From contig UQWP01000091.1 in NCBI GenBank assembly GCA_900544825.1, positions 1 to 10,740 on the forward strand: a DNA stretch of 10,740 nucleotides. The letters run 5' to 3'. This DNA is from an uncultured Prevotella sp. Its GTDB lineage: Bacteria; Bacteroidota; Bacteroidia; Bacteroidales; Bacteroidaceae. Made by a program: the position numbers and the translations under genes. Positions 1 through 6,452 of the stretch are shown here, piece after piece. Each line of letters starts with the position of its first letter. Positions within the stretch are counted from its first letter, which is position 1. The notes under the pieces are model-generated. The model was not told the origin of the DNA and did no database searches. It saw only the letters and a program-made list of their open reading frames with translations.

Positions 1-90
1 TATAAGTTATTGATTTACAGACGATTAAATATTAATTTAACGCAGTATTGTTATTGTTTATTCTTTTACTTATACTTAAAAATCAAACTC

Positions 91-1527
91 TTACTCCACA
101 ACCTTGTTCAGCTTGTCGAGATTCTCCTGAGCACCCTTCAAGCCTCCGGCTACTGCCTTCTGGAAGTACTGCTTGGCAGCTTCGTAATCCTCATTGAGAA
201 CAGCGAGGCAACCACGGGCATTATCTACTTCGGCTCCGGTGCCAGCCTTCTTCAGGTACTTCTCTGTGCTTACCTTGTCACCTCTGTCGATGGCTGCAAG
301 GGCTGCATTCAGATTGGCGAGCTTATCTTCTGGGAACATTTTTACTGCCGTGTCGAATACATTGTTGTACTCTTCGCTTCCCTTCGGATAACTGTTGGCT
401 ACCATATACATCTCCTGGAGAGAGAGCTTCTGTGGACGGGTGTTGATCACTCTGCGAGCCTCTTCGAGGTTGAATGCCTTCACGTCGTACTCGATGGTGT
501 AATCTGTGCGGCGCAAGCTTGGCCAAACCTTGGCAACGAGGAATCGGAATGCCTCACCAGCCTTGGCTGCGAGCGTCTGTTCCTTCTGGTCAGGAGTCAT
601 ATCGCTGTTGATGATCTTGAGAGCAGCTTCCTTCTGAGGGATGTTGTGACTCTTGATGTACTCCAGTGTTCCTTCCCAATCCTCAGCTGTAGATTCTACC
701 TTGAAGAGCTTCTTGTCGATAGGGTAGGTCTTCAGCAGATAGTTGTAGAGAGCCTGGGTACGGTTGCGAGACAGCTTGTCGTTGTTGGCATAGCTGCCGT
801 CAGGAGATGCATAACCGTGGAGGGTAATGGAAGTGATGGTTACATCCGGATCGTTCTTCACGAGGTCGAGCGTCTGCTTGATGGTAGCCAACTCCTTGGT
901 ATTGTTACCGAGATCCTTCGCGATATCCCACTTGTTGATGCGGAAGTTGAGTCTAGCCGAACCGTTTTCCTGTCTGATCTTCACTGCCTCCGCCTTTGGC
1001 TGCTGATAAGCCTGATAGAGCTGCTGAGGAGTAACGAGCGCCTCGCCATTGTTGGTGAGCAGGTTTTCTGCCAGCAGTTTCTGGTTACATCCACAGGCAT
1101 CATTGCTGATGGCGAAGTTGGAGTTCTTCATCCAGTTCTGGTAAGGAACCGAGTAAGCGTATCGGAGTGTCTGTGGCTCCTTGTTTTCACGCTTGGCAAC
1201 GATGAGCGGGTTCTGTGTAGCGGTCTTCTTGGTACGCTGGTAGTAGATGTATCTCTTGTTACCCATCACCTCCACAGCCGGGAGTTTGAGCGTATCCTCA
1301 CCTTTATATAAAATAGGTGTAAAGATGAGACCCTTATTGCTTACCAGTTTCACGTCATCCAGGTTGAGATCCATATAGACGTTCACCTTATTGCCTTTCT
1401 TCTTGATTTCCTTGTTTAGGACTTTCATATCCTTGGCAGCCTGTTCCTGAGCGATAGCGTTGGTGCTAAACAGAATGCTGAGGGCGACGGCTCCAAGAGT
1501 CTTGTTTAAAATCTTATATGTATTCAT
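91..1527 (-). CDS. DUF3868-like envelope protein with OmpA-like domain and TPR-like tail
   Basis: A 478-residue exported protein. Residues 1-26 form a signal peptide (hydrophobic stretch LGAVALSILF, cleavage likely after NAIA). Residues 27-185 resemble the DUF3868 N-terminal domain, including a Cys-Gly-Cys at 145-147. Residues 190-275 look like an OmpA C-terminal peptidoglycan-associated fold: a beta strand RLNFRINKW, a helix, then the typical HGYASPDG at 237-244 followed by N..LS.NR. Residues 400-478 contain TPR-like helices (DYEAAKQYFQKAV). It lies 41 bp downstream of the DUF3575 gene on the same strand, so the two are very likely co-transcribed. In Bacteroidales such pairs occur near fimbrial (FimA/Mfa-type) loci; no fimbrillin is visible here, but the operon may continue beyond the left edge. 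An envelope-anchoring or assembly role is inference. The family call is from pattern recognition and was not searched. Confidence 0.8.
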   Translation of the reverse strand: MNTYKILNKTLGAVALSILFSTNAIAQEQAAKDMKVLNKEIKKKGNKVNVYMDLNLDDVKLVSNKGLIFTPILYKGEDTLKLPAVEVMGNKRYIYYQRTKKTATQNPLIVAKRENKEPQTLRYAYSVPYQNWMKNSNFAISNDACGCNQKLLAENLLTNNGEALVTPQQLYQAYQQPKAEAVKIRQENGSARLNFRINKWDIAKDLGNNTKELATIKQTLDLVKNDPDVTITSITLHGYASPDGSYANNDKLSRNRTQALYNYLLKTYPIDKKLFKVESTAEDWEGTLEYIKSHNIPQKEAALKIINSDMTPDQKEQTLAAKAGEAFRFLVAKVWPSLRRTDYTIEYDVKAFNLEEARRVINTRPQKLSLQEMYMVANSYPKGSEEYNNVFDTAVKMFPEDKLANLNAALAAIDRGDKVSTEKYLKKAGTGAEVDNARGCLAVLNEDYEAAKQYFQKAVAGGLKGAQENLDKLNKVVE

Positions 1528-1568
1528 AATCTTCAGTTTTACTTATTAATATAATAATGTATCACGAA

Positions 1569-2153
1569 TTAGAAGACATACACTAGATTGAGTGCCGCCT
1601 TGGTAGGTCCTACGTAGTGATGCGCCTTGTCTTTTTCGAGTCTTTCACCACACTGTGGGCATTCATATTTATCCGATTTCGAATAAACGTATCCCACTCC
1701 GAGTTCAGCCTCGAAGTTCCAATGCTTGGAGAGAGCCCAGGTATAACCATAGGCAATACCTGCACCTACGAACCAACCTTCGTATCTGTAATCTTTCAAT
1801 TTGGAGAAGTCGGTACCGAGGAACTTGAAGTCAAGATCTACGTTACCTATGTTATGAGAACCTCCGAGGGCGTGGAAACCGATGAAGGAACCCATCATCT
1901 TGTTGCAGAACCAGTATCTGGCTTCTGGTTGAACAAGCCAGTGCTGCCACTTCTTGTTCTTGGAGAATGTCCACGGGTTGTAGTTGCCGGATACATCCAA
2001 GGTCCATTTTGGGGAAAGGCCGAATTCGAAGCCGAGGTTCATGGTGCTTGTAGCATCATAAAGGAGGTTCGTCTTCAAGGCCATCTTCTGAGCGACGGCC
2101 GGGCAGATGAAGCTGCCAACAGCCAGTAGCGCAATTAAAATCCTTCTGTTCAT
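1569..2153 (-). CDS. DUF3575 family outer-membrane beta-barrel protein
   Basis: A 194-residue protein with a signal peptide at residues 1-21 (ILIALLAVGSFICPAVA, cleavage before Gln22). The mature part opens with the family-like ALKTNLLYDATSTMNLGFE and alternates aromatic/hydrophobic strands with turns, ending in the aromatic residue Phe of NLVYVF. This suggests a small outer-membrane barrel of about eight strands. Residues 162-183 hold a CPQCG pair (Cys165 and Cys168) before a HHYVGPTKA motif; the cysteines could form a disulfide in a surface loop. It is the first gene of a two-gene minus-strand operon with the DUF3868-like gene. DUF3575 genes often sit next to fimbrial-type operons in Bacteroidales, but their molecular function is unknown to me. 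The leader is A-rich without a Shine-Dalgarno, as is usual in this phylum. Confidence 0.85.
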   Translation of the reverse strand: MNRRILIALLAVGSFICPAVAQKMALKTNLLYDATSTMNLGFEFGLSPKWTLDVSGNYNPWTFSKNKKWQHWLVQPEARYWFCNKMMGSFIGFHALGGSHNIGNVDLDFKFLGTDFSKLKDYRYEGWFVGAGIAYGYTWALSKHWNFEAELGVGYVYSKSDKYECPQCGERLEKDKAHHYVGPTKAALNLVYVF

Positions 2154-2447
2154 ACTTAAAATCTTTTAATGATTTAAGAATGACAAATGGTCTCTCTAGA
2201 GAAACGCATCATCATCTTTTACTTATACTTATACTTTTTCTTTTTTAATTTCCTTTTCCTTCCACTTTTCTTTCAATAGGCTTGAAACTAGACTTTATTT
2301 ATTAAAGAATAGTTAGTCTATCATTTACTTTTCTTCTACTCATCATCATCTTTATCATCTACTCCTCAGTTCTTAGATGCCAGTCGGCAACTTTGGGATT
2401 CGATTGAAAGCTCGGGCTTGGAACCGCGAACTTTGTTTTTACGGTTA

Positions 2448-2482
2448 CAAAGATATAGTTTTTTCCCGTTGCCTCCTCCAAA
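2448..2482 (-). promoter_or_regulatory. Candidate Bacteroidetes promoter for the DUF3575 operon
   Basis: Read on the minus strand, 2455-2448 is TATCTTTG, a match to the Bacteroidetes -7 consensus TAnnTTTG. A TTTG at 2482-2479 could be the -33 element, but the 23-nt gap is longer than the usual 19-21. Transcription would start near 2441 and give a long leader of about 290 nt before the DUF3575 start codon. Confidence 0.5.
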
Positions 2483-2611
2483 ATATGCGCCTAAAAATGC
2501 TGATACCGAATAAAAACCGCATAAATGAAACACTGAAAAAACCTGAAAACCTTGAAAAACGTCTCTTTTATTATGTTTTTTTGATTTTTCTACCCTTTTT
2601 TAACTACTTTC

Positions 2612-2643
2612 TTTGTCTTTTTCGATTTTTAGTTATAATTTTG
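2612..2643 (+). promoter_or_regulatory. Bacteroidetes-type promoter for the LuxR-type membrane regulator
   Basis: TTTG at 2612-2615 and TAATTTTG at 2636-2643 are separated by 20 nt, close to the Bacteroidetes sigma consensus TTTG-N19-TAnnTTTG. The same core, TAATTTTGCAG, recurs upstream of hpt. The predicted start near 2649 leaves a leader of about 145 nt before the ATG at 2794. Confidence 0.65.
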
Positions 2644-2679
2644 CAGTAGAGAAGAATAAGTCAGTAAATCGACAATGAA

Positions 2680-2701
2680 TTCAGAATTTTGAGATTCTGA
2701 A
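2680..2701. repeat. Dyad symmetry in the leader of the LuxR-type gene
   Basis: TTCAGAAT at 2680-2687 and ATTCTGAA at 2694-2701 form a perfect 8-bp inverted repeat with a 6-nt spacer, about 35 nt downstream of the predicted transcription start. It could be an operator (possibly autoregulatory) or a small RNA hairpin. A second weak hairpin, CCCTC/GAGGG, lies at 2714-2730. Confidence 0.4.
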
Positions 2702-2793
2702 AGGTATGCAATGCCCTCCCCCTAAGAGGGAAAGGCTTTATTATATATAAGTATTAAGAACGGTTATAATTATAAGTAAACTGAAAGTAAGAT

Positions 2794-2985
2794 ATGAAGG
2801 CTAAGAACAAACTTTGGGATTTGTGCTTGCGCTTGGAGCAGCATTTATGCCCTGATTACTGTGGAGTGGTGGACCGCCGAAGGGTGATCGCCTTCGTCCT
2901 TTTGTCTCTGGTTGAGATTCTCATTATTCCCTACAACTTCCTTTTGTTTTACATGATGAAAGTATGGGGGGGGCATATTCTATAA
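2794..2985 (+). CDS. N-terminal fragment of a membrane LuxR-type regulator, cut short at an 8-G run
   Basis: A 63-residue product as written: a short basic/amphipathic N-terminus (residues 1-30) and one strongly hydrophobic segment at 31-56 (VIAFVLLSLVEILIIPYNFL). The frame runs through a G8 tract encoding W-G-G and stops at 2983. Downstream, the frame that encodes the next transmembrane helix is open back to 2960. Removing one G (or adding two) would join the two parts into a continuous protein of about 330 residues. The start at 2794 is supported by the promoter upstream and the A-rich leader. The fragment alone is unlikely to act as a regulator, since the DNA-binding domain is in the other frame. 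Confidence 0.7.
   Translation: MKAKNKLWDLCLRLEQHLCPDYCGVVDRRRVIAFVLLSLVEILIIPYNFLLFYMMKVWGGHIL
2966..2973 (+). repeat. G8 homopolymer at the reading-frame break
   Basis: Eight consecutive Gs inside the coding sequence, exactly where the frame of the membrane regulator changes. With seven Gs the reading is W-G-G-I-F-Y-N and continues into the second transmembrane helix; with eight it terminates after H-I-L. Runs of this kind are prone to slipped-strand change during replication and also to sequencing or assembly error. Confidence 0.9.
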
Positions 2986-3013
2986 TCTGGTTCATACCCT
3001 TGCGCTGGCACTT

Positions 3014-3787
3014 GTGATGTATGTGGTGCTGAAGCGTAAGGTGGTTTTCAAGACCGGAATCTCTCTGCTCTATATCCTCGTATTCGTCAAGCTGGTAATT
3101 GACAGTATGCTCTGTCTTCACTATCAGGGCGATCAGGACCACCTGAGCGTGATGAGCAATATCTTCATCATGTTCATCCTTGCCATTACTGCCCAGAGCC
3201 AGCTGCTCAACCGAACCACTCTCGGCTTTGCCATCGCTCTGCTGCCTGTGGTAGCGGTAGCTATTTCGCATACGCAAGTCTCCGTGCTGCTCTTCAGTAT
3301 CAAGGCAGTTCTGGTAGGTTTCCTGATGATATTCTATGTCTGGCTCTATAACTGGGAACCTGTCATCGTTACGGAACTCAGACAGCCCAAGCAGATGAGG
3401 GAAGAAGAGAGGAAGGCGCTGCACATGCTTGCCGACCTGAAGGATGACGAGAAGAATATGGCGGTGAACCTGATGAGCCGACTCAGTCCCGAACAGCAGA
3501 AGAATATCCTGGACCTTGCCGCAGAACAGTTGAAGACCAGCGAAGAGAGCAAGAGGGCCTGGGAACTGGTATGTGCCGAACTCACCAACAGTGAGAGAGT
3601 GATCTGCCAGATGGTACTGGAAGGCAAGATGCTGAAGGAAATCTGCATCGAACTGAACAAGAGTGAATCGAACATCACCAGCCAGCGCAGTCATATCCGA
3701 AAGAAGCTGAATATGGACCGCAAGGACGATCTGCGACGCGAGCTGGAAAAGCGCTTCTATGAAGCCAGAAATTCACTGGAAGCATAA
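3014..3787 (+). CDS. Membrane-bound LuxR-type HTH regulator, C-terminal part (frame-shifted)
   Basis: The 257-residue open frame starts at a GTG with no clear ribosome site. The frame is open back to 2960, and its natural N-terminus is the 2794-2985 fragment; the GTG falls inside a transmembrane helix, so it is probably not a true start. Four hydrophobic segments are visible at about residues 16-36, 46-64, 69-86 and 89-112. With the two at the junction this gives six helices in the repaired protein. Residues 120-183 are charged and helical, probably a coiled-coil linker. Residues 189-235 match a LuxR/GerE HTH: LTNSERVICQMVLEG, then KEICIELNKSESNI and HIRKKL. A membrane-tethered transcription factor is the likely role; ligand and targets are unknown. 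It diverges from the DUF3575 operon, a plausible target by inference only. Confidence 0.75.
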   Translation: MMYVVLKRKVVFKTGISLLYILVFVKLVIDSMLCLHYQGDQDHLSVMSNIFIMFILAITAQSQLLNRTTLGFAIALLPVVAVAISHTQVSVLLFSIKAVLVGFLMIFYVWLYNWEPVIVTELRQPKQMREEERKALHMLADLKDDEKNMAVNLMSRLSPEQQKNILDLAAEQLKTSEESKRAWELVCAELTNSERVICQMVLEGKMLKEICIELNKSESNITSQRSHIRKKLNMDRKDDLRRELEKRFYEARNSLEA

Positions 3788-3801
3788 TATAAACAATAGT
3801 A

Positions 3802-3857
3802 TATAAGAATGCAGAAAGGGTGTGCCCGTGTGAGCACACCCTTTCTGCATTCTTATA
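3802..3857. terminator. Perfect 24-bp hairpin, bidirectional terminator
   Basis: Arms 3802-3825 and 3834-3857 are exact reverse complements around the 8-nt loop CCGTGTGA. The hairpin lies 14 nt after the LuxR-type stop codon and 10 nt after the stop of the minus-strand nnrE-nnrD gene, between two converging genes. T-rich sequence follows on the plus side (ACTTTTCCTATTT). It can stop transcripts from both directions. Confidence 0.8.
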
Positions 3858-3867
3858 CTTTTCCTAT

Positions 3868-5385
3868 TTACTCTTCCATTCTGAGGAATGCCTTCGGCAG
3901 GTAATCGATGAGATCGCTGGCGATGAGGCTTTCCTTGCCCAGGTCCTTGATGGCGAGGTCGCCGGCAAGACCATGAAGGTACATACCGATGCGGGCGGCA
4001 TCTGCCTGCTTGTAGCCGCGAGCCAGAAGGGCGGTGATGATACCTGTAAGCACATCGCCGCTGCCCGCCGTAGCCATACCGCTGTTGCCCGTAGAGCAGA
4101 ACTCTATCTTACCATCCGGATGACAGAGGGCAGAGAAATGACCCTTCAGCAGGATGTAGCCATGCAGACGGTCGGCAAGCTCGCATGCCTTGAAGAGACG
4201 TTCGGTGCAATTGCTGCTGGTGATGCCAGCCAGACGGTCAAGCTCTCTAGGGTGCGGAGTGTAGATGAGGTTCTTAGGCAACTGCTGCATCCAGGCACGG
4301 TGACTGGCAAGGATATTGAGTGCATCGGCATCCACCACTACCGGACAGGTGCATCTTCTGAGCTGGGCAATCAGGGCGATGGCTGTAGCCTCGCTGGTTC
4401 CCAGTCCCGGACCGATGCCCATGGCGTGGTAATCTTCCGTATCTACCGGTTCGCTGAAGATGGTTTCCTCTGTATCCATCTGCAGTACCGCCTCGGGCAC
4501 GGAAATCTGCATGATTTCGTAGTTTCTCTTAGGCGTATGGGTAATCACCTTTCCCACACCCGTTCGGAGGCAGGCTCTGGTGGCAAGGATCGAAGCCCCC
4601 GACATGCCGTAGCTGCCTGCAATGAGGAGCGCCGTGCCCATGCTGCCCTTGTGGGCGAAGTCGCCACGAGGTTTCAGGAGCTGGCGGATATCCTTTTCCT
4701 CGAGGATGCTGCAACGGCTCTCTGTGTGCTGGATGAACTCAGGAGAGAGACGGATGTCGAGCACCTTGATTCTGCCCAGATACTGCTGGTTGTCTGCCAT
4801 CATCATCGACAGCTTCTTCTGCTGCAGGGTGAGGGTGAGGTCGGCACGGATGATGTTGGCGCTGATGTTGTAGGAGTTGTCCTCGCTCATCAGACCGGAA
4901 GGCAGGTCGATGCTCACGATCTGTGCCGCACTCTGGTTGATGTATTTCACCATGGCAGCGAAACCGCCCGCCAGCGGCTTGTTGAGTCCGCTGCCGAAGA
5001 GACCATCCACTACAAGCATTCCCGCCTCGAGCTGAGGAGGGTCGAAGTTGACGGTAACCTCGGTAAACTGCTTGACGCTCTTACCCTCGATGAGTCGTTT
5101 CTTGTTGGTGGCACAGTCGGCAGAGAGCTTGTTGTGCACATTGAATAGGAATACACTCACCACATAGCCGTCTTCGCAGAGAAGGCGCGCCACGGCAAGT
5201 GCATCGCCACCATTGTTTCCCGGACCGGCGAATACCACGACCGGAGTTCTGTTAGACCATTCCTCCTCGATGGCACGTGTGAGCGCCTTGGCAGCCCTTT
5301 CCATCAGGTTGAGCGATGTGATCGGCTCATGCTCAATGGTGTATTTATCCAGCTCATGTATCTGAGCACTAGTGAATATTTTCAT
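3868..5385 (-). CDS. nnrDE: Bifunctional NAD(P)H-hydrate epimerase / ADP-dependent NAD(P)H-hydrate dehydratase
   Basis: A 505-residue cytoplasmic repair enzyme. It converts damaged hydrated NADH/NADPH back to the active cofactor: the N-terminal domain interconverts the R and S epimers and the C-terminal domain dehydrates the S form using ADP. The epimerase (YjeF_N) spans about residues 1-215, with GPGNNGGDAL at 54-63 and the IDLPSG loop at 159-164. The ribokinase-like dehydratase (YjeF_C) spans about 225-500, with FAHKG at 243-247, GPGLGT at 325-330, DADALN at 352-357, TPHPRE at 376-381, LLKGH at 412-416 and the catalytic/nucleotide loop GNSGMATAGSGD at 433-444. Length and domain order match the common bacterial fusion, and no key motif is missing. 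It is a single-gene unit, divergent from hpt and convergent with the LuxR-type gene. Confidence 0.96.
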   Translation of the reverse strand: MKIFTSAQIHELDKYTIEHEPITSLNLMERAAKALTRAIEEEWSNRTPVVVFAGPGNNGGDALAVARLLCEDGYVVSVFLFNVHNKLSADCATNKKRLIEGKSVKQFTEVTVNFDPPQLEAGMLVVDGLFGSGLNKPLAGGFAAMVKYINQSAAQIVSIDLPSGLMSEDNSYNISANIIRADLTLTLQQKKLSMMMADNQQYLGRIKVLDIRLSPEFIQHTESRCSILEEKDIRQLLKPRGDFAHKGSMGTALLIAGSYGMSGASILATRACLRTGVGKVITHTPKRNYEIMQISVPEAVLQMDTEETIFSEPVDTEDYHAMGIGPGLGTSEATAIALIAQLRRCTCPVVVDADALNILASHRAWMQQLPKNLIYTPHPRELDRLAGITSSNCTERLFKACELADRLHGYILLKGHFSALCHPDGKIEFCSTGNSGMATAGSGDVLTGIITALLARGYKQADAARIGMYLHGLAGDLAIKDLGKESLIASDLIDYLPKAFLRMEE

Positions 5386-5427
5386 ATATTAATGTATGTT
5401 ATGTCCGATTATCTGATTATTTTAATG

Positions 5428-5435
5428 CAAAAGTA
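5428..5435 (-). promoter_or_regulatory. Candidate -7 element for nnrDE
   Basis: On the minus strand, 5435-5428 reads TACTTTTG followed by CA, matching TAnnTTTG. It lies 43 nt upstream of the nnrDE start codon at 5385. No good -33 TTTG is seen at the expected distance, so support is partial. Confidence 0.45.
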
Positions 5436-5478
5436 CTAAAAAAAGTCGATGAATGGATGAAGTTTCACGATTTTTTCG

Positions 5479-5486
5479 TAATTTTG
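5479..5486 (+). promoter_or_regulatory. Candidate -7 element for the hpt cluster
   Basis: TAATTTTG followed by CAG is identical in its core to the element before the LuxR-type gene. It lies 25 nt upstream of the hpt start codon. A -33 TTTG is not evident at the usual spacing; TTTC at 5463-5466 is too close. Confidence 0.5.
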
Positions 5487-5511
5487 CAGAAAATATTATA
5501 TCATCAAGACT

Positions 5512-6051
5512 ATGGGCATAGTAAAAATCAAGGATAAGACCTTCAAGACCTCCATTCCAGAGGCCGAGATTCTGAAGAAGGTACAGGTCGTAGCCGACCG
5601 TCTGAACCAGGATTATGCGGATAAGACTCCGGTGTTCCTGGCTGTGTTGAATGGTTCGTTTATCTTCGCTGCCGATCTGATGCGAATGATTACGGTACCA
5701 AGCGAGATTTCTTTTGTGAAGTATGCTTCCTACGAGGGCACGGGCTCTACGGGCAGCATGAAGACCCTGATGGGCTTGAACCAGGATCTTATCGGTCGCC
5801 ACGTGGTGATCGTGGAGGACATCGTGGATTCCGGCTTTACCATGGCTCACATGATCGAGGATCTGAAGAAGAAGAATCCAGCCAGCATCGAGATCTGCTC
5901 GCTTCTCGTGAAGCCGGGCAATCTGAAGGTGAATCTGGACATCAACTATGCCGTAATGGAAATCCCTAACGATTTCATCGTAGGATATGGATTAGATTAT
6001 GACCAAGAAGGCAGAAACCTCCGCGACATCTACACGATTGTAGAAGAATAG
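5512..6051 (+). CDS. hpt: Hypoxanthine phosphoribosyltransferase
   Basis: A 179-residue cytoplasmic purine-salvage enzyme that transfers phosphoribose from PRPP to hypoxanthine (and usually guanine) to give IMP/GMP. Visible motifs: LNGSFIFAADL at 46-56, the flexible-loop SYEGTGSTG at 73-81, the PRPP-binding signature VIVEDIVDSGFTM at 99-111 with the acidic pair Glu102-Asp103, KPG at 134-136, and VGYGLDYDQEGRNL at 157-170 near the C-terminus, typical of base and magnesium binding. Length is normal for the family. It is the first gene of a plus-strand cluster leading to adk; the two are functionally related, since Adk interconverts adenine nucleotides. A promoter element sits just upstream. Confidence 0.97.
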   Translation: MGIVKIKDKTFKTSIPEAEILKKVQVVADRLNQDYADKTPVFLAVLNGSFIFAADLMRMITVPSEISFVKYASYEGTGSTGSMKTLMGLNQDLIGRHVVIVEDIVDSGFTMAHMIEDLKKKNPASIEICSLLVKPGNLKVNLDINYAVMEIPNDFIVGYGLDYDQEGRNLRDIYTIVEE

Positions 6052-6061
6052 GGGGTGAAGC

Positions 6062-6301
6062 ATGTGGGAGAAAATTAGTGATTATTGCTTGGATGTCTCC
6101 AAGTACTTCTTGACTGCTGTATTTGTCGCATCTTTAATGGTGGATTTGGGTGAAATGCGGTGGTTGCTTTATGCAATTAGTGGCGTTTTGGCAACAATCT
6201 TCTTTTGTGCAGGTTTGTTCTTCATATCCAAAAGTAAGGATGAGAAAGAAAGGAAGTATAAAACAACTCGAAAGTATAACAATAAAAATAGGAGGACATA
6301 A
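6062..6301 (+). CDS. Small two-helix membrane protein, unknown function
   Basis: A 79-residue protein with two hydrophobic segments at about residues 15-29 (YFLTAVFVASLMVDL) and 34-54 (LLYAISGVLATIFFCAGLFFI), then a strongly basic tail (55-79, rich in Lys/Arg/Asn). It starts 10 nt after the hpt stop, behind a G-rich GGGGGTGAAG that can pair with the 16S tail, and ends one base before the next small ORF, suggesting translational coupling. Codons are more AT-rich than in hpt and adk. It resembles the small membrane proteins that Bacteroidales genomes label DUF6722, but I am not certain. No function can be assigned. Confidence 0.6.
   Translation: MWEKISDYCLDVSKYFLTAVFVASLMVDLGEMRWLLYAISGVLATIFFCAGLFFISKSKDEKERKYKTTRKYNNKNRRT
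6290..6295 (+). promoter_or_regulatory. Perfect Shine-Dalgarno AGGAGG for the 34-residue ORF
   Basis: AGGAGG with a 7-nt spacer to the ATG at 6303. The other genes in this window have A-rich leaders with no such site, so it both fixes the start of the small ORF and marks the pair as atypical. Confidence 0.7.
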
Positions 6302-6302
6302 A

Positions 6303-6407
6303 ATGGATGCATTATTTTTCTTAGGCGTTGTAACAGTTCTCTTTGGAATTGTTTTTGCTGTTCTTTTGTCTCCAAAGGGGCAGAAGTGGGTTAATAAATA
6401 TAGTTAA
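6303..6407 (+). CDS. 34-residue single-helix membrane microprotein
   Basis: A 34-codon ORF, ATG 6303 to TAA 6405-6407. Residues 3-22 form one hydrophobic helix (ALFFLGVVTVLFGIVFAVLL) followed by a short basic tail, SPKGQKWVNKYS. The start is fixed by a strong Shine-Dalgarno, AGGAGG at 6290-6295, seven nt before the ATG, which is rare in Bacteroidetes. The frame is open further upstream, but that part overlaps the 79-residue ORF. The near-zero gap (stop 6299-6301, start 6303) indicates coupled translation with it. Composition is AT-rich. Function unknown; a partner of the preceding membrane protein is a reasonable guess. Confidence 0.55.
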   Translation: MDALFFLGVVTVLFGIVFAVLLSPKGQKWVNKYS

Positions 6408-6452
6408 GTTTCTGACACAACATAAAACAATTTATATATATTTAAGGTAAAA

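Larger units (their letters stand above)
2154..2793. other. 640-bp divergent intergenic region
   Basis: No convincing gene is seen here. The region separates the minus-strand DUF3575 operon from the plus-strand LuxR-type gene and contains a candidate promoter for each. On the minus strand, 2154-2440 would be a roughly 290-nt leader, very purine-rich, with a palindrome near 2191-2200 (TCTCTAGAGA) and a GCCAGTCGGC hairpin near 2380-2390. On the plus strand, 2650-2793 would be a roughly 145-nt leader with two small dyads. An open frame at 2377-2649 was judged non-coding. Confidence 0.7.

Noticed and set aside
10..1311. Long plus-strand open frame opposite the DUF3868-like gene
   Set aside because: It lies antisense to a gene with a signal peptide and OmpA-like motif; its own translation is Leu/Val/Cys-rich with no recognisable domain and no promoter.
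2380..2445. Possible tRNA or tRNA remnant
   Set aside because: A GATTCGA-like stretch recalls a T-arm, but no cloverleaf or acceptor stem could be built around it.
2377..2649. 90-residue plus-strand open frame in the divergent intergenic region
   Set aside because: It overlaps both predicted promoters, its composition is low-complexity (Phe/Leu-rich from T runs), and it has no ribosome site.
2960..2985. Programmed ribosomal frameshift at the G8 run
   Set aside because: Joining the frames needs a +1 (or -2) shift; the site lacks a known +1 slippery codon/stop arrangement or a clear stimulatory hairpin, so slippage of the tract itself is the simpler explanation.
2924..3694. 256-residue minus-strand open frame
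   Set aside because: Antisense to the LuxR-type gene, whose HTH and helices are convincing; the antisense product is His/Gln-rich and featureless.
3820..5148. 442-residue plus-strand open frame
   Set aside because: Antisense to nnrDE, which carries every expected motif; the frame is a by-product of GC-rich codons and begins inside the terminator hairpin.
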